DNA of 64,000 nucleotides from an uncultured Clostridia bacterium (GCA_944341895.1 CALVMB010000003.1:37638-101637), one strand, 5' to 3'. Shown: positions 1-9,097, counted from the first letter of the stretch. Translations and numbers: made by a program. The notes: generated by a model not told the origin, from the sequence alone.

Positions 1-678
1 CTTTTCGAGCACCCTGCCGCCGAACGCGACGACGTCCCCCATCGCGTTGATGATGGGATAGATGAGCCTGCCGCCCAACGCGTCGATGAGCCTGCCGTTC
101 TTCTCCGAACGCACGGCGACGCCGCTGTCGAGGATGTCCTGCTCGGAAAACCCCTGCGCGCGCAGCGCTTTGGGGAGATCGGAATAATTGAGCGAAGCGC
201 CCAGCCCGAATTTGCGCACGACGGACGAGGCGATCTTGCGGTCGAGGATATACTGCACGTGCGCGTCCGCCCTGCCCGAATTGAGGGTATCGAAATAGAA
301 GCGTGCGGCGGCGCGCAGCACTTTGAGGCAGGCGTCGCGGCGGCGCTTTTCTTCCGCCGTCTTTTCGGTGTCGTAATGCACGTCGGGCACGGGTAGTTTG
401 GCGCGTTCCGCCAAAAGCCGCACCGCGTCGCCGAAATCCAGCGATTCGATCTCGCGGATGAAGGTGATGGCGTCGCCGCTCACCCCGCAGCCGAAACAAT
501 GATAGAACTGATCGTCGGCGTTCACGCAGAAGGAGGGCGTCTTCTCATGGTGAAAGGGACAGCACGCCCAATAGTTGCCGCCCTTGCGTTCGAGATGAAC
601 GTATCCCCCGATCAGATCGACGAGATCGGTCTTGCTTTTGAGTTGCTGCAAAAACGCAGCGTCGATACCCTTTGCCAT
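1..678 (-). CDS. dnaG: DNA primase, N-terminal part (runs off the left edge)
   Basis: Makes the RNA primers for lagging-strand and initial leading-strand DNA synthesis. The 226 residues present hold the CHC2-type zinc finger near residues 35-65 (CPFHHEKTPSF followed by YHCFGCG) and the start of the TOPRIM-containing core (GRLIDALGGRLIYPI). The reading frame is open to base 1, so the C-terminal part lies outside the window. The start chosen gives MAKGIDAAFL. It lies 34 bases downstream of dgt on the same strand; dgt next to dnaG is a common Firmicute arrangement in which rpoD usually follows, but that part is not visible here. Confidence 0.95.
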   Translation of the reverse strand, partial: MAKGIDAAFLQQLKSKTDLVDLIGGYVHLERKGGNYWACCPFHHEKTPSFCVNADDQFYHCFGCGVSGDAITFIREIESLDFGDAVRLLAERAKLPVPDVHYDTEKTAEEKRRRDACLKVLRAAARFYFDTLNSGRADAHVQYILDRKIASSVVRKFGLGASLNYSDLPKALRAQGFSEQDILDSGVAVRSEKNGRLIDALGGRLIYPIINAMGDVVAFGGRVLEK

Positions 679-712
679 ACTGCTCGGCGGGATGCCAGCC
701 GCCCGCCGCGGC

Positions 713-1762
713 TCAGTTTTCTTCCACGTCCTTCTCCGTGAGCGCCCAACTGTGCGGCACGAAGAGATTGTTGAACACCGCGATCGCAAACTTGTCCGTC
801 ATGGACGAGAGATAATCGCACACCGCCTGTTCGATGGGAAAGCGCGCAGTCAGCGTCCTGTAAAAGGCAGGCATGCGCTCGGGGTCGCGCACGAACAGTT
901 CGTACATGGAAGAGAGCATGCGCTTGGCGCGTTCCTCCTCCTTCATGGAAAGCGGGGTGATGTACACGCGCTCGAACATGAACGAGCGCAGGTGTTCGAG
1001 CGCCGCCGCCTCCTTTGCACCCATGCGCACCTGCGGCTTGCCGGCGCTGTTTTCGTAGATGGAGGAGATCATGGTGTTGATGCGGTCGCGCGAAGTGCTG
1101 CCCAACACGTCGACATCCTCTTTCGGAAGATCCTCCGCGCGCAGAAGATCGGCGCGGATGGCGTCCTCGATGTCGTGATTGACGTAGGCGATGCGGTCGG
1201 CAAGCGAGACCGCCTGCCCTTCGAGAGTGGCGGGGTGCCCGCTCTTTTTGTGGTTGACGATGCCGTCGCGCACCTCGAAGGTGAGGTTGAGCCCCTTTCC
1301 TTCCTTTTCGAGCACGTCCACGACGCGCAGCGACTGGACGTTGTGCGAAAAGCCGCCCGGCGCGAGGCTGTCCAGCACCCGTTCGCCCGCGTGCCCGAAG
1401 GGCGTGTGCCCCAGATCGTGCCCGAGCGCGATCGCCTCGGTCAGGTCCTCGTTGAGCGCGAGCGAGCGCGAAATGGAGCGCGCGATCTGCGAGACGTCGA
1501 TGGTGTGCGTCATGCGGGTGCGGAAATGATCGCCCTCGGGCGAGAAAAACACCTGCGTCTTGTTTTTCAGCCGCAGGAACGCCTTGCTGTAAATGATGCG
1601 GTCGCGGTCGCGCTGAAAATCGGTGCGCATGTTGCAGGGCGTCTCTTCGCGCTGTCTGCCCTGCGTCCGTTCGGACAGGCAGGCATACGGCGAAAGGAAC
1701 GCCTCCTCCATCGCGTATGTACGCCGCTTGACGGCGTCGTCCGTGCGTTTGGGTGTGCCCAT
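713..1762 (-). CDS. dgt: dGTP triphosphohydrolase-like HD-domain protein
   Basis: Predicted to hydrolyse dGTP or other dNTPs to the nucleoside and triphosphate, controlling nucleotide pools. The 349-residue protein shows the HD-domain metal ligands in RMTHTIDVSQIARS and ALGHDLGHTPFGHAGE, and the family phrase FLRLKNKTQVFFSPEGDH near residue 60. The start is set by a strong Shine-Dalgarno GGGAGGGGG just before the ATG at 1762; the open frame upstream is GC-rich shadow sequence. The 206 bases upstream separate it from the short-chain dehydrogenase, and dnaG follows closely. Length fits the Firmicute dGTPase family. The exact dNTP preference cannot be read from sequence. Confidence 0.93.
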   Translation of the reverse strand: MGTPKRTDDAVKRRTYAMEEAFLSPYACLSERTQGRQREETPCNMRTDFQRDRDRIIYSKAFLRLKNKTQVFFSPEGDHFRTRMTHTIDVSQIARSISRSLALNEDLTEAIALGHDLGHTPFGHAGERVLDSLAPGGFSHNVQSLRVVDVLEKEGKGLNLTFEVRDGIVNHKKSGHPATLEGQAVSLADRIAYVNHDIEDAIRADLLRAEDLPKEDVDVLGSTSRDRINTMISSIYENSAGKPQVRMGAKEAAALEHLRSFMFERVYITPLSMKEEERAKRMLSSMYELFVRDPERMPAFYRTLTARFPIEQAVCDYLSSMTDKFAIAVFNNLFVPHSWALTEKDVEEN

Positions 1763-1920
1763 ATCCCCCTCCCGTGCGCGGCGGCGATTTTGCCTCCGCG
1801 ATGTATATTTGCCGATTTTTGAAAAAACCCTTTTTTTTGTGCAAAATTCCCCGAAAAATTTTAGGCGCACCGCAACGCGCGCAAAAACGCGGCGCGGGAG
1901 CCGCCTCGGAAGCGGCGCAC

Positions 1921-1989
1921 GGTTCCGCTCAGCGCAGATGCGCACCTCTCTGCGCAAGTCCGTTCCGCTCAGCGCAGGTGCGCGCCGCC
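1921..1989. repeat. Short direct duplication at the 3' end of the dehydrogenase gene
   Basis: Two near-identical copies of about 28 bases begin at 1921 and 1961 and share the core TTCCGCTCAGCGCAG. The right copy contains the stop codon region of the dehydrogenase (stop at 1969-1971); the left copy lies just downstream of it. It looks like a local tandem duplication with a period of about 40 bases. Similar junction duplications occur at 4463, 9098 and 18179. Confidence 0.7.
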
Positions 1990-2682
1990 GTCCACGGGCA
2001 GGATCTGCCCCGTAATGTAGCGGCTGTGCGCCAGAAAGAGCACCGCCGCGGCGATTTCTTCCGCGCTCCCTTCCCGCGCGAGCGCAAGGCCTTGCACAAA
2101 CGCGGCGCGCTCTTCGGGGGAAAAGCGTTCGTTCATCGCCGTGCCGATCATGCCGCAGGACACGGCGTTGACGCGCACGCCCGCGGGGCCCCATTCCTTT
2201 GCCGCCGCGCGGGTCAGCCCCGAAAGCGCGGCCTTTGCCGCCGAATACGCCCCTTCGCAGGAGGCGCCGTGTTCGCCCCACACCGAACCGACGTTGACCA
2301 CGCTCCCGCCCGCCCGCATGAGTTTGGGCGCGGCGGCGCGCATGCATAAAAATGCGCCCGTGGCATTGACGTCCAGCACGCGGCGGAAGCGCTGCAGAGA
2401 CTGTTCCTGCAACAGGCAGTATTCGTCCTGCCCCGCATTGTTGACGAGGACGCGGAGCCCGAACACCTGCGCGAACATGGCTTCGACCTGCGCTTCGTCC
2501 GTCACGTCGCAGCGGAAGGACTGTACGCCCGCGCCCGTCTGCCGCACCAGCCGCGCCGTTTCGGCGGCGCCCGCCTCGTCTTGCGAAAAACAGAAAGCGA
2601 CGTCGTACCCCGCCCGCGCGAAGGCGAGACAGCACGCCCTGCCGATGCCGCGCGAGCCGCCCGTGACGAGGACGGTGCTCAT
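1969..2682 (-). CDS. Short-chain dehydrogenase/reductase (FabG-like)
   Basis: Predicted cytosolic NAD(P)-dependent oxidoreductase of 237 residues. The cofactor motif VLVTGGSRGIGRA is at the N-terminus, NNAG lies near residue 80, and the catalytic YSAAK sits in EGAYSAAKAALSG. The C-terminal GQILPVDGGAHLR is typical of 3-oxoacyl-ACP reductase-like members. The ATG at 2682 overlaps the aroK stop by four bases (ATGA), so it is translationally coupled as the last gene of the shikimate operon. It could be a true FabG, but a role linked to the aromatic pathway or a separate substrate is equally possible. Confidence 0.88.
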   Translation of the reverse strand: MSTVLVTGGSRGIGRACCLAFARAGYDVAFCFSQDEAGAAETARLVRQTGAGVQSFRCDVTDEAQVEAMFAQVFGLRVLVNNAGQDEYCLLQEQSLQRFRRVLDVNATGAFLCMRAAAPKLMRAGGSVVNVGSVWGEHGASCEGAYSAAKAALSGLTRAAAKEWGPAGVRVNAVSCGMIGTAMNERFSPEERAAFVQGLALAREGSAEEIAAAVLFLAHSRYITGQILPVDGGAHLR

Positions 2683-3200
2683 TTGCCGCTCCGCAGGGGC
2701 ACGCCCAACGCCTGCACGACGGTGCGCGCGACGGTATCCACGTCCATGCCGTTGGTATCGACTGTGTAGTCGGCGCAACTCTCGTAGATGGGGGTGCGGT
2801 AGTCGAGCAGGTTCTTCATCTTTTCAAAGGTGGTGTTTTTGAGGAGCGGCCGCTCGTCGCCCGTGTGGCCCGTGCGCTCGAACAGCACCTCGATATCCAC
2901 TTTGAGGAAGACGATCTTGCCGCCGCCCGCCTTGAACGCGGCGGCGTTTTCGGGTTTGAGCACGCACCCGCCGCCCGTGGAGACGACGCAGTTGTCCTCG
3001 CCCGCGACCGAGCGGACGATCTCCGTTTCGATCTCGCGGAAACGGGGTTCGCCGTAAAACTCGAAAATGCTCGGGATGCTCCCGTATTTTTGGGTGATCA
3101 GGTCGTCGGTGTCGTACCAGCGCATGCCCGTCAGTTCGGAAATGCGGATGCCCACCGTCGTCTTGCCCGAGCCCATCATGCCGCACAGAACGATGTTCAT
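2679..3200 (-). CDS. aroK: Shikimate kinase
   Basis: Phosphorylates shikimate to shikimate 3-phosphate using ATP, in the cytosol. The 173-residue protein has the P-loop GMMGSGKTTVG near residue 10, the DTDD motif that binds magnesium and shikimate, the substrate-binding arginine region EPRFREIE, the glycine-rich VVSTGGGCVL, and an adenine-lid arginine in GDERPLL. Length is standard for AroK/AroL. Its ATG overlaps the aroQ stop by four bases and its stop overlaps the dehydrogenase start by four bases, showing tight coupling in the operon. Confidence 0.96.
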   Translation of the reverse strand: MNIVLCGMMGSGKTTVGIRISELTGMRWYDTDDLITQKYGSIPSIFEFYGEPRFREIETEIVRSVAGEDNCVVSTGGGCVLKPENAAAFKAGGGKIVFLKVDIEVLFERTGHTGDERPLLKNTTFEKMKNLLDYRTPIYESCADYTVDTNGMDVDTVARTVVQALGVPLRSGK

Positions 3201-3613
3201 AACAGGAAACTCTCCGCCGCAAGGATATAACTGTTTTTGCCGAAGCCGAAGACGGTGCCGCGGCAGACGGGCGAGAGCACCGAGGTCTTGCGGAACTCTT
3301 CGCGCGCATGCACGTTGGACATGTGCACTTCGACGACGGGCGTTCTGACCGAGGCGATGGCGTCGCGGATGGCATAACTGTAATGGGTGAACGCGCCCGC
3401 GTTGAGCACGATGCCGTCCGCGTCCGTGCTCTGGATCTTGGTGCAGATCTCCCCTTCCAGATTGCTCTGGTAGAACTCGCACTGCGCGCCGCGCGCCTTG
3501 CAGAACGCCGCGATCTCGGCGTTGATGTCTTCCAGCGTCTGCGTGCCGTACACGCCCGGTTCGCGCCTGCCCGTCATGTTGAGATTGACGCCGTTGAGAA
3601 TGAGCAGTTTCAT
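3197..3613 (-). CDS. aroQ: 3-dehydroquinate dehydratase, type II
   Basis: Converts 3-dehydroquinate to 3-dehydroshikimate. This is the small dodecameric type II enzyme (138 residues). Visible signatures are LILNGVNLNMTG at the N-terminus, the catalytic tyrosine in EPGVYGTQTLEDI, the substrate loop LNAGAFTHYSYAIRDA, and the histidine of VEVHMSN. Its stop overlaps the aroK start by four bases. A clear Shine-Dalgarno (AGGAG) precedes the ATG at 3613. Confidence 0.96.
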   Translation of the reverse strand: MKLLILNGVNLNMTGRREPGVYGTQTLEDINAEIAAFCKARGAQCEFYQSNLEGEICTKIQSTDADGIVLNAGAFTHYSYAIRDAIASVRTPVVEVHMSNVHAREEFRKTSVLSPVCRGTVFGFGKNSYILAAESFLL

Positions 3614-3646
3614 CTTTTTTCTCCTTTGATTTTGCAGCCGCGCCGT

Positions 3647-4441
3647 TTACGGATACAGGCGGCGGTACCGTTCGAACAATGCCTTTGCCTCCGCCGCATG
3701 CGGCGTTTTGCCTAGCAAGATGCAGTCGGCATAATAGGCCTGGTAGTACAGCATCCCTTCGCCGTTGCAGGTCGGTTTTCCCAGCGAAGCGGCGATGCGC
3801 AGAAATTCGCTCTGCCGCGGGTAATAGATGAGGTCGACGGCGCGCGCGCACTGCGCGAGCACGTCCGCCCCGACGGGGGACAGGCCCTCCGTCTTGTGCA
3901 TCCCGACGCCCGTGACGTTGACGATGAGATCGTAGGGAGCGGGGCGCACTTCGTCCAGCGGGACGATGCCCGCAAACTCCTCGCACACCGCGCGCACGCT
4001 GTTTTTGTTGAGGTCGAACAATTCGACGCGCGCGCCCGCGTCCGCCAGTTTTTTGACCACGCTCCGCCCCGCACCGCCCGCGCCGAGCACGAGCACGCGC
4101 GCACCGCGCACGTCAATGCCCTCGTTTTCGAGCATGAGCATGAAGCCCGCGCCGTCGGTGTTGTAGCCCACTCCGCCGACCACGGTGTTGACGGCGCCGA
4201 ACACGGCGGCGTCCCCTTCCGTGCGCGAGAGGTAGGGAATGATGTCCAGTTTGTACGGGATAGTGACGTTGAACGCGTCATACTCCGCGAGCAGACGGCG
4301 CGCCGCGCCGTCAAATCCTTCCTTGGGAACGGACAGCAGGTCATAGGTGCAGTCCAGCCCCATCCCCTGCAGGGTGAAGCGATGCATCTTTGCGCTGTCC
4401 GATTTGGAAACGTCCTTTCCGATCAGTGCCAGTTTCAGCAT
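3647..4441 (-). CDS. aroE: Shikimate dehydrogenase (NADP-type)
   Basis: Reduces 3-dehydroshikimate to shikimate. The 264-residue protein has the substrate site (KSDSAKMHRF, NVTIPYK with its catalytic lysine, and NTDGAGF) and a Rossmann motif VLGAGGAGRSV followed by FDLNKNS. A Shine-Dalgarno GAGGA lies upstream of the ATG at 4441. It sits between aroA and aroQ in the shikimate operon, with a short duplicated spacer on the aroA side. The substrate-pocket motif SxS is changed to KSDS, which is worth noting, but the rest of the pocket is intact. Confidence 0.94.
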   Translation of the reverse strand: MLKLALIGKDVSKSDSAKMHRFTLQGMGLDCTYDLLSVPKEGFDGAARRLLAEYDAFNVTIPYKLDIIPYLSRTEGDAAVFGAVNTVVGGVGYNTDGAGFMLMLENEGIDVRGARVLVLGAGGAGRSVVKKLADAGARVELFDLNKNSVRAVCEEFAGIVPLDEVRPAPYDLIVNVTGVGMHKTEGLSPVGADVLAQCARAVDLIYYPRQSEFLRIAASLGKPTCNGEGMLYYQAYYADCILLGKTPHAAEAKALFERYRRLYP

Positions 4442-4462
4442 ATGTCTTTATCCTCATATACG

Positions 4463-4525
4463 CGTCTCCCGTGCGGAAGCCGCGTTTCATACTGTTCCGC
4501 CGTCTCCCGTGCGGAGGCAGCGTTC
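4463..4525. repeat. 25-base direct duplication between aroA and aroE
   Basis: Copies at 4463-4487 and 4501-4525 share CGTCTCCCGTGCGGA and differ at only a few positions over 25 bases. They fill the spacer just downstream of the aroA stop. No stem followed by a T-tract is seen, so it is not a terminator. It belongs with the other junction duplications in this window. Confidence 0.7.
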
Positions 4526-4530
4526 CGCGT

Positions 4531-5790
4531 TTATGCGCGCGCGCCGCCCAGCATTCCGAAAAAGCCGGGGAAAGAGATGTTGACGCAGTCCGCGCCTTCG
4601 ATCGTGCCGCCGCGCTCGCTCGCCGCCAGGCCGACCGCGCCGCTCATGGCGATGCGGTGATCGCCGCAGGAGCGCACGTCGCCGCCCGCCAGCGTCTTTT
4701 TGCCGCGGATGACGAACCCGTCCTGCGTGGGCGTACAGTCGCCGCCCAGCGCCGCGATCATGTCCGCCGTGGTGCGGATGCGGTCGCTCTCTTTCACGCG
4801 CAACTCTTCCGCGCCCGCGATGACGCTCTCCCCCTCCGCAAACGCGCACAAAAGCGCGATGACGGGGATCTCGTCGATGAGCGAGGGCACGATCTCCTTT
4901 CCCAGTCGCACCGCGCGCAGAGAAGAGCGGTGCACGCGGATGTCCGCGACGGGTTCGCCGCACACCTCGCGCTCGTTTTCCAGCGAAAAGCGCACGCCCA
5001 TCTGCTCAAACACCCGCAGGATGCCCGTGCGGGTGGGATTGACGCCCACGTTGCGGCAGAGCACCTCGCCGCGGAGCGCGCCCAACGCGAGAAAATACGC
5101 CGCGCTCGAAATATCGGCGGGCACGTCCACGTCGCGGCAGACAAGCCGCGCGCCGCCGCGCACCGCGATGCCGCGCCCGTCCGTGCGGATGTCCGCGCCC
5201 ATTGCCGCGAGCATGCGCTCGGTATGGTCGCGCGTGGGAAGCGGTTCGCGCACAAGCGTCTCCCCTTCCGCGCCCAATGCGGCAAGAAGGATCGCGCTCT
5301 TGACCTGCGCGCTCGCCACGCCCGTATCCACGGCGCAGCCGCGCAGGGACGCGGGGCAGACGGTGACGGGGGCTTTCCCCTCCGTCGTGCGCACGTCCGC
5401 GCCCAGCAGGCGCAGAGGCCTCGCCACCCGTTCCATGGGACGGGAACACAGCGACGCGTCCCCCGTCAGGCGGACGGTGACGCCCCTGCCCGCGACAAGC
5501 CCTGCAAGCAAGCGGATGGTGGTGCCGCTGTTCCCGCAGTCGCAGTCGGCGTCGCGAAACTTTTCGGCGCCGCGCACGAACACCGTTTCGCCCTCGAAGC
5601 GGATGTCCGCGCCCAGCGCGCGCATGCACGCCGCCGTGGAGCGGCAGTCCTCGCCCGTGAGCGCGTGCGTGACGACCGCCTCGCCCTGCGCCGCCGCGTT
5701 GAACATGACGGCGCGGTGCGTGATGGATTTATCGCCCGGGACGCGGAATTCGCCCCCGAAAGTGCCGCGCGGAAGTACGTCCACGTTCAT
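4531..5790 (-). CDS. aroA: 3-phosphoshikimate 1-carboxyvinyltransferase (EPSP synthase)
   Basis: Joins phosphoenolpyruvate to shikimate 3-phosphate. The 419-residue protein shows the conserved blocks in order: PGDKSITHRAVMF, CGNSGTTIRLLAGL, a PLPTRDHTERML stretch, LIDEIPVIALLCAF with its catalytic aspartate, ELRVKESDRI, and GDHRIAMSGAVGLA. The ATG at 5790 is preceded by a strong AGGAGG; the longer frame upstream lies inside aroB. It overlaps the aroB stop by four bases. Confidence 0.96.
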   Translation of the reverse strand: MNVDVLPRGTFGGEFRVPGDKSITHRAVMFNAAAQGEAVVTHALTGEDCRSTAACMRALGADIRFEGETVFVRGAEKFRDADCDCGNSGTTIRLLAGLVAGRGVTVRLTGDASLCSRPMERVARPLRLLGADVRTTEGKAPVTVCPASLRGCAVDTGVASAQVKSAILLAALGAEGETLVREPLPTRDHTERMLAAMGADIRTDGRGIAVRGGARLVCRDVDVPADISSAAYFLALGALRGEVLCRNVGVNPTRTGILRVFEQMGVRFSLENEREVCGEPVADIRVHRSSLRAVRLGKEIVPSLIDEIPVIALLCAFAEGESVIAGAEELRVKESDRIRTTADMIAALGGDCTPTQDGFVIRGKKTLAGGDVRSCGDHRIAMSGAVGLAASERGGTIEGADCVNISFPGFFGMLGGARA

Positions 5791-6842
5791 GCGTTGCCTC
5801 CTTGCAGGCGGCAAAGATAGCCGCGGTAGCGCTCGGCAGGCAGAGACAGTTCGGCATATTCGCCGCGCGCCTTGGGCAGCACCAGCGAAACCTGCCCGCT
5901 CTCGGTGTTCTTTTTATCCAGCAACGCGAAGCGCAGCCCCTCTTCCGCGTTGGGAAAGGCGGGGATGCGCGGCTCGGCGAGCGCGACGAGCGAGCGCACG
6001 TGCGCCGCATATGCGGGCGTGCAGACGCCCTCCTCTTCGGCGATGAAACTTTCCAGCCACATGCCGATGAGCACATATTCGCCGTGCGAGCGCCTGCCGC
6101 AGAGCAGTTCGAGGGCGTGCCCCGTGGTGTGCCCGAGGTTGAGGCATTTGCGCAGACCCGTCGTCTCGCGTTCGTCCGCCTCGACCACCTTTGCCTTGAA
6201 GCGGATGCAGGAACAGGCGAGTTCGTGCAAAAAGCCGAGATCGCGCAGCCTGTCCTTTCCCGCTTCGAGCAAATCGCCCGTGGCGGGGTCGAGCACGGCG
6301 GTCTTGATCACTTCGCCCAGCCCGCAGCGGATCTCGCGGGGCGGGAGGGTGCGGAAAAAGAGCGGATCGCAGAACACGCGCTCGGGCTGATAGAAGGCGC
6401 CCAGCACGTTTTTGACGCCGCGGTAATCGACGGCGGTCTTGCCGCCCACCGAACTGTCCACCTGCGCGAGCAGGGTGGTCGGGATCTGGATGAGGCGGGT
6501 GCCGCGCATGTACAGCGCCGCGGCGAGCCCCGCCATGTCGCCGATCACGCCGCCGCCCAACGCGGCGACGAAGGAGTTGCGGCGCAGGCGCGCATCCAGC
6601 ATTTCGTCCAGGATGCGGAAGAGCGTGTTCTTATTTTTATGGCGTTCGCCCGCGGGGACGACGCACACGCGCGCCGCGGGAAACACCTCCGCGATGCGCT
6701 CTTTGTACAGGCGGTATACGTTGGAATCGGTGACGACGAAAGCGTCCTTGCCCGCGAGGTATTCCCCTGCCGCGTCCAGCGCGCCCGCCCCGCACAGCAC
6801 GGTGCTCGGGCGCGATTGTGTGTGTAATTCAATGGTCTGCAT
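5787..6842 (-). CDS. aroB: 3-dehydroquinate synthase
   Basis: Cyclises DAHP to 3-dehydroquinate, using NAD and a divalent metal. The 351-residue protein has the NAD-site phrases VVTDSNVYRLY and GGGVIGDMAGLAAALYMRG, the PTTLLAQVDSSVGGKTAVD block, and the metal-binding NLGHTTGHALE. The ATG at 6842 gives MQTIELHTQS; a longer frame continues upstream but overlaps aroC. It is coupled to aroA by an ATGA overlap. DAHP synthase, which supplies its substrate, is not in the window. Confidence 0.96.
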   Translation of the reverse strand: MQTIELHTQSRPSTVLCGAGALDAAGEYLAGKDAFVVTDSNVYRLYKERIAEVFPAARVCVVPAGERHKNKNTLFRILDEMLDARLRRNSFVAALGGGVIGDMAGLAAALYMRGTRLIQIPTTLLAQVDSSVGGKTAVDYRGVKNVLGAFYQPERVFCDPLFFRTLPPREIRCGLGEVIKTAVLDPATGDLLEAGKDRLRDLGFLHELACSCIRFKAKVVEADERETTGLRKCLNLGHTTGHALELLCGRRSHGEYVLIGMWLESFIAEEEGVCTPAYAAHVRSLVALAEPRIPAFPNAEEGLRFALLDKKNTESGQVSLVLPKARGEYAELSLPAERYRGYLCRLQGGNA

Positions 6843-6861
6843 ACTCTTGTCCTTTCTGCGT

Positions 6862-7992
6862 TCAGGGAAGCAGGGCGTACCGTTCGGCGATCTCGCGCAC
6901 GGTGTCGCCGCCCAGGCGATCGAGAACTTTCTGCGCGAGCGCAAAACAGACGGTGCTCTCCACGATGACTTCGCAGGCGCAGATGGCGCACACGTCGCTG
7001 CGCTCGGTGGCGGCGCGGCAGGGTTCGCCCGTTTCGAAATTGACGGTGTCCAGCCCGCGCATGAGGGTGGGAATGGGTTTCATGGCGGCGCGCAGGACGA
7101 TCTCCTCGCCGTTGCTCATGCCGCCCTCGATGCCGCCGGCGTTGTTGGTGCGGCGGACAAATTTTCCGTTTTCGTTGTAGATGCAGTCGTGCACGGCGCT
7201 GCCGCGGCGGCGCGCCGCCTCGAAGCCCAGCCCGATCTCGACGCCCTTGATCGCCTGGATGCCCATGACGGCGCCCGCGAGGTGCCCGTCCAGTTTCTCG
7301 TCGTAGGACATGCAACTGCCGAACCCGCTCTTCAGCCCCGAAACGCGGATCTCGACCACGCCGCCCGCCGTGTCCTTGTCCTCGCGGACGGCGTCGATGG
7401 CCGCCACGGCGCGCTCGGTGAGCGCGGGATCGGGCATGAACAGCGGCGTATCCTTGACGCCGCGCAGTTGTTCGGCGGTGTATTCCTTTTCGTCCGATAC
7501 GCCCGCGACCTCGCGCACGTAGCCGCACACCTCGATGCCCAGTTCGCGCAAAAGCATGCGCGCGACGGTGCCCGCCGCGACGCGGACCGCCGTTTCGCGG
7601 GCGGAGGCGCGTTCCAGGATGTTGCGCGCGTCCGTCTGCCCGAACTTGCGCAGCCCCGTCAGGTCGGCGTGCCCGGGGCGCACCTGCGTGAGCCGCCGCG
7701 CGGACGTGTCCGCGCCGTACGGGGACATGTACGCTTCCCAGTTGGCGTAATCCTTGTTTTCGACCAGCAGGCAGACGGGGCTGCCCAGCGTCTTTTTATC
7801 GCGCACGCCCGCCAGGATCTGCACGCGGTCGGACTCGATCTTCTGCCGCGCTCCCCTGCCGTATCCGCTCTGGCGCAGCGCAAGATAGCGGTCGATCTCC
7901 GCCGTGTCCACAGTCAGCCCCGCGGGCAGTCCCTCGATGATGGCGGTGAGCGCACGCCCGTGCGATTCGCCGCTTGTCGTCCATTTCAGCAT
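6862..7992 (-). CDS. aroC: Chorismate synthase
   Basis: Makes chorismate from EPSP with reduced FMN as cofactor. The 376-residue protein begins with the signature MLKWTTSGESHGRAL and contains GRGARQKIESDRV, the family block ERASARETAVRVAAG, and FGSCMSYDEKLDG. A Shine-Dalgarno AAGGAA lies upstream of the ATG at 7992. It is the first of six shikimate genes running to aroK, 22 bases downstream of the ComEC-like gene. Confidence 0.96.
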   Translation of the reverse strand: MLKWTTSGESHGRALTAIIEGLPAGLTVDTAEIDRYLALRQSGYGRGARQKIESDRVQILAGVRDKKTLGSPVCLLVENKDYANWEAYMSPYGADTSARRLTQVRPGHADLTGLRKFGQTDARNILERASARETAVRVAAGTVARMLLRELGIEVCGYVREVAGVSDEKEYTAEQLRGVKDTPLFMPDPALTERAVAAIDAVREDKDTAGGVVEIRVSGLKSGFGSCMSYDEKLDGHLAGAVMGIQAIKGVEIGLGFEAARRRGSAVHDCIYNENGKFVRRTNNAGGIEGGMSNGEEIVLRAAMKPIPTLMRGLDTVNFETGEPCRAATERSDVCAICACEVIVESTVCFALAQKVLDRLGGDTVREIAERYALLP

Positions 7993-8014
7993 TTCGTTCC
8001 TTCCTTTTGCCGCG

Positions 8015-9013
8015 TCACAGCCGCGACGCGCCGATGGTATATGTACCGTCCCGCGAGACGGTGACCGTGATGTCGCCCAGTTCGTCCGTGCGCCAAACAG
8101 AGGCACCCGGGACTACGCTGCGGATGCGCGCGAGCGTCGTCAGCGAGGGATGCCCGTAGGCGTTGCCCGCTCCGACGCTGAAAAGCACCGCCGCAGGCTT
8201 CGTCAGCCGCAAAAACGCCTCGCCCGTCGCGTCCGCACTGCCGTGGTGCCCCGCTTTGAGAAAGTCCAGCCCGTTCAGATCGGGCGCGACTTCCTGCGTT
8301 CCCCACGCCGCTTCCGCAGGAAACCAAAAGACCTGGTCCTGCAATTCGCGGGAAAGATCGGCAAGCTGCTCTTCCACACGCGTGCCCGCATCGCCCATGA
8401 ACAAAAACCGCCGCCCCGCGTATTCGAGATAGACGACGGCGGAAACGTCGTTCCGCGCATCCTCGTCCGTGCGGCCGTATTCGCTCCCTTCGATGAGCGG
8501 CGAGCGCGGCGAAAGGATCATCCAGTAATAAAACTCGTCGCGGTCGCCCGAAAGCGTGGTGCGGAAGTTCTGCGAGAGCACGAATTCGGCGCCCGACGCC
8601 TGCGCAGCTGCATAAAAACGGGCATACGCGGCATTGTCCGCGAGCAGACTTTTTTCCGTCTGCGGCACAAAGACCCGCTCCGCGCCGTACCGCGCGACGA
8701 TGGAAGCAAGCCCGCCGACATGGTCGGCGTCCGCATGTGTCGCCATCACGTCGCCGAGCGAACGGATGCCGCGCGCGTCCAGAAAGGAATACACCGAAGC
8801 GAGGTGTTCCGCCGAACCGTCCCCGCCGTCCATGAGCAGCGTCTTGCCGTCCGGAAATTCGATCAAGATGCAGTCTCCTTCGCCCACGTCGAGAACATTG
8901 ACGCAAAGTTGCCCCGCTCCGCGCGCGGTGTACCCCGCAGCGCGGCGGACCAGAACGTCCAGCGGGCACAAGAAGGCGTCCGCAAGCAGGAGCACGACAA
9001 GAACGGCGGACAC
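8015..9013 (-). CDS. ComEC/Rec2-like metallo-beta-lactamase protein, membrane anchored
   Basis: A 332-residue protein with one hydrophobic N-terminal segment (VLVVLLLADAFL) followed by a metallo-beta-lactamase domain. Metal motifs are THADADHVGG, a GDAGTRVEEQ stretch and KAGHHGSADATG. The domain resembles the C-terminal part of ComEC but lacks the competence membrane domain, so it is a stand-alone member, probably outside the membrane. The start used is GTG at 9013; an in-frame stop (TAG) lies 63-66 bases upstream and there is no ATG in between, although basic residues readable upstream (KRRR) hint that the true start may be unusual. Substrate is unknown. Confidence 0.82.
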   Translation of the reverse strand: MSAVLVVLLLADAFLCPLDVLVRRAAGYTARGAGQLCVNVLDVGEGDCILIEFPDGKTLLMDGGDGSAEHLASVYSFLDARGIRSLGDVMATHADADHVGGLASIVARYGAERVFVPQTEKSLLADNAAYARFYAAAQASGAEFVLSQNFRTTLSGDRDEFYYWMILSPRSPLIEGSEYGRTDEDARNDVSAVVYLEYAGRRFLFMGDAGTRVEEQLADLSRELQDQVFWFPAEAAWGTQEVAPDLNGLDFLKAGHHGSADATGEAFLRLTKPAAVLFSVGAGNAYGHPSLTTLARIRSVVPGASVWRTDELGDITVTVSRDGTYTIGASRL

Positions 9014-9097
9014 CGCCGCCCATACGGCACGCCTGCGCTTCCCGTGCGGCGAACGCGGCCTGCCGCATTCCCCTTCTACCCCATAAGTTTTCGCATC

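Noticed and set aside
713-2635. Extended dgt frame upstream of 1762
   Set aside because: The extra N-terminal part is Arg-rich shadow of the dehydrogenase gene; a strong Shine-Dalgarno sits just before ATG 1762.
4390-5820. Long plus-strand open frames opposite aroA and similar ones at 5802-8064, 14473-16680 and 17564-19771
   Set aside because: They are opposite well-recognised genes, rich in Arg, Ala and His as expected from GC-rich shadow frames, and lack family motifs and ribosome sites.
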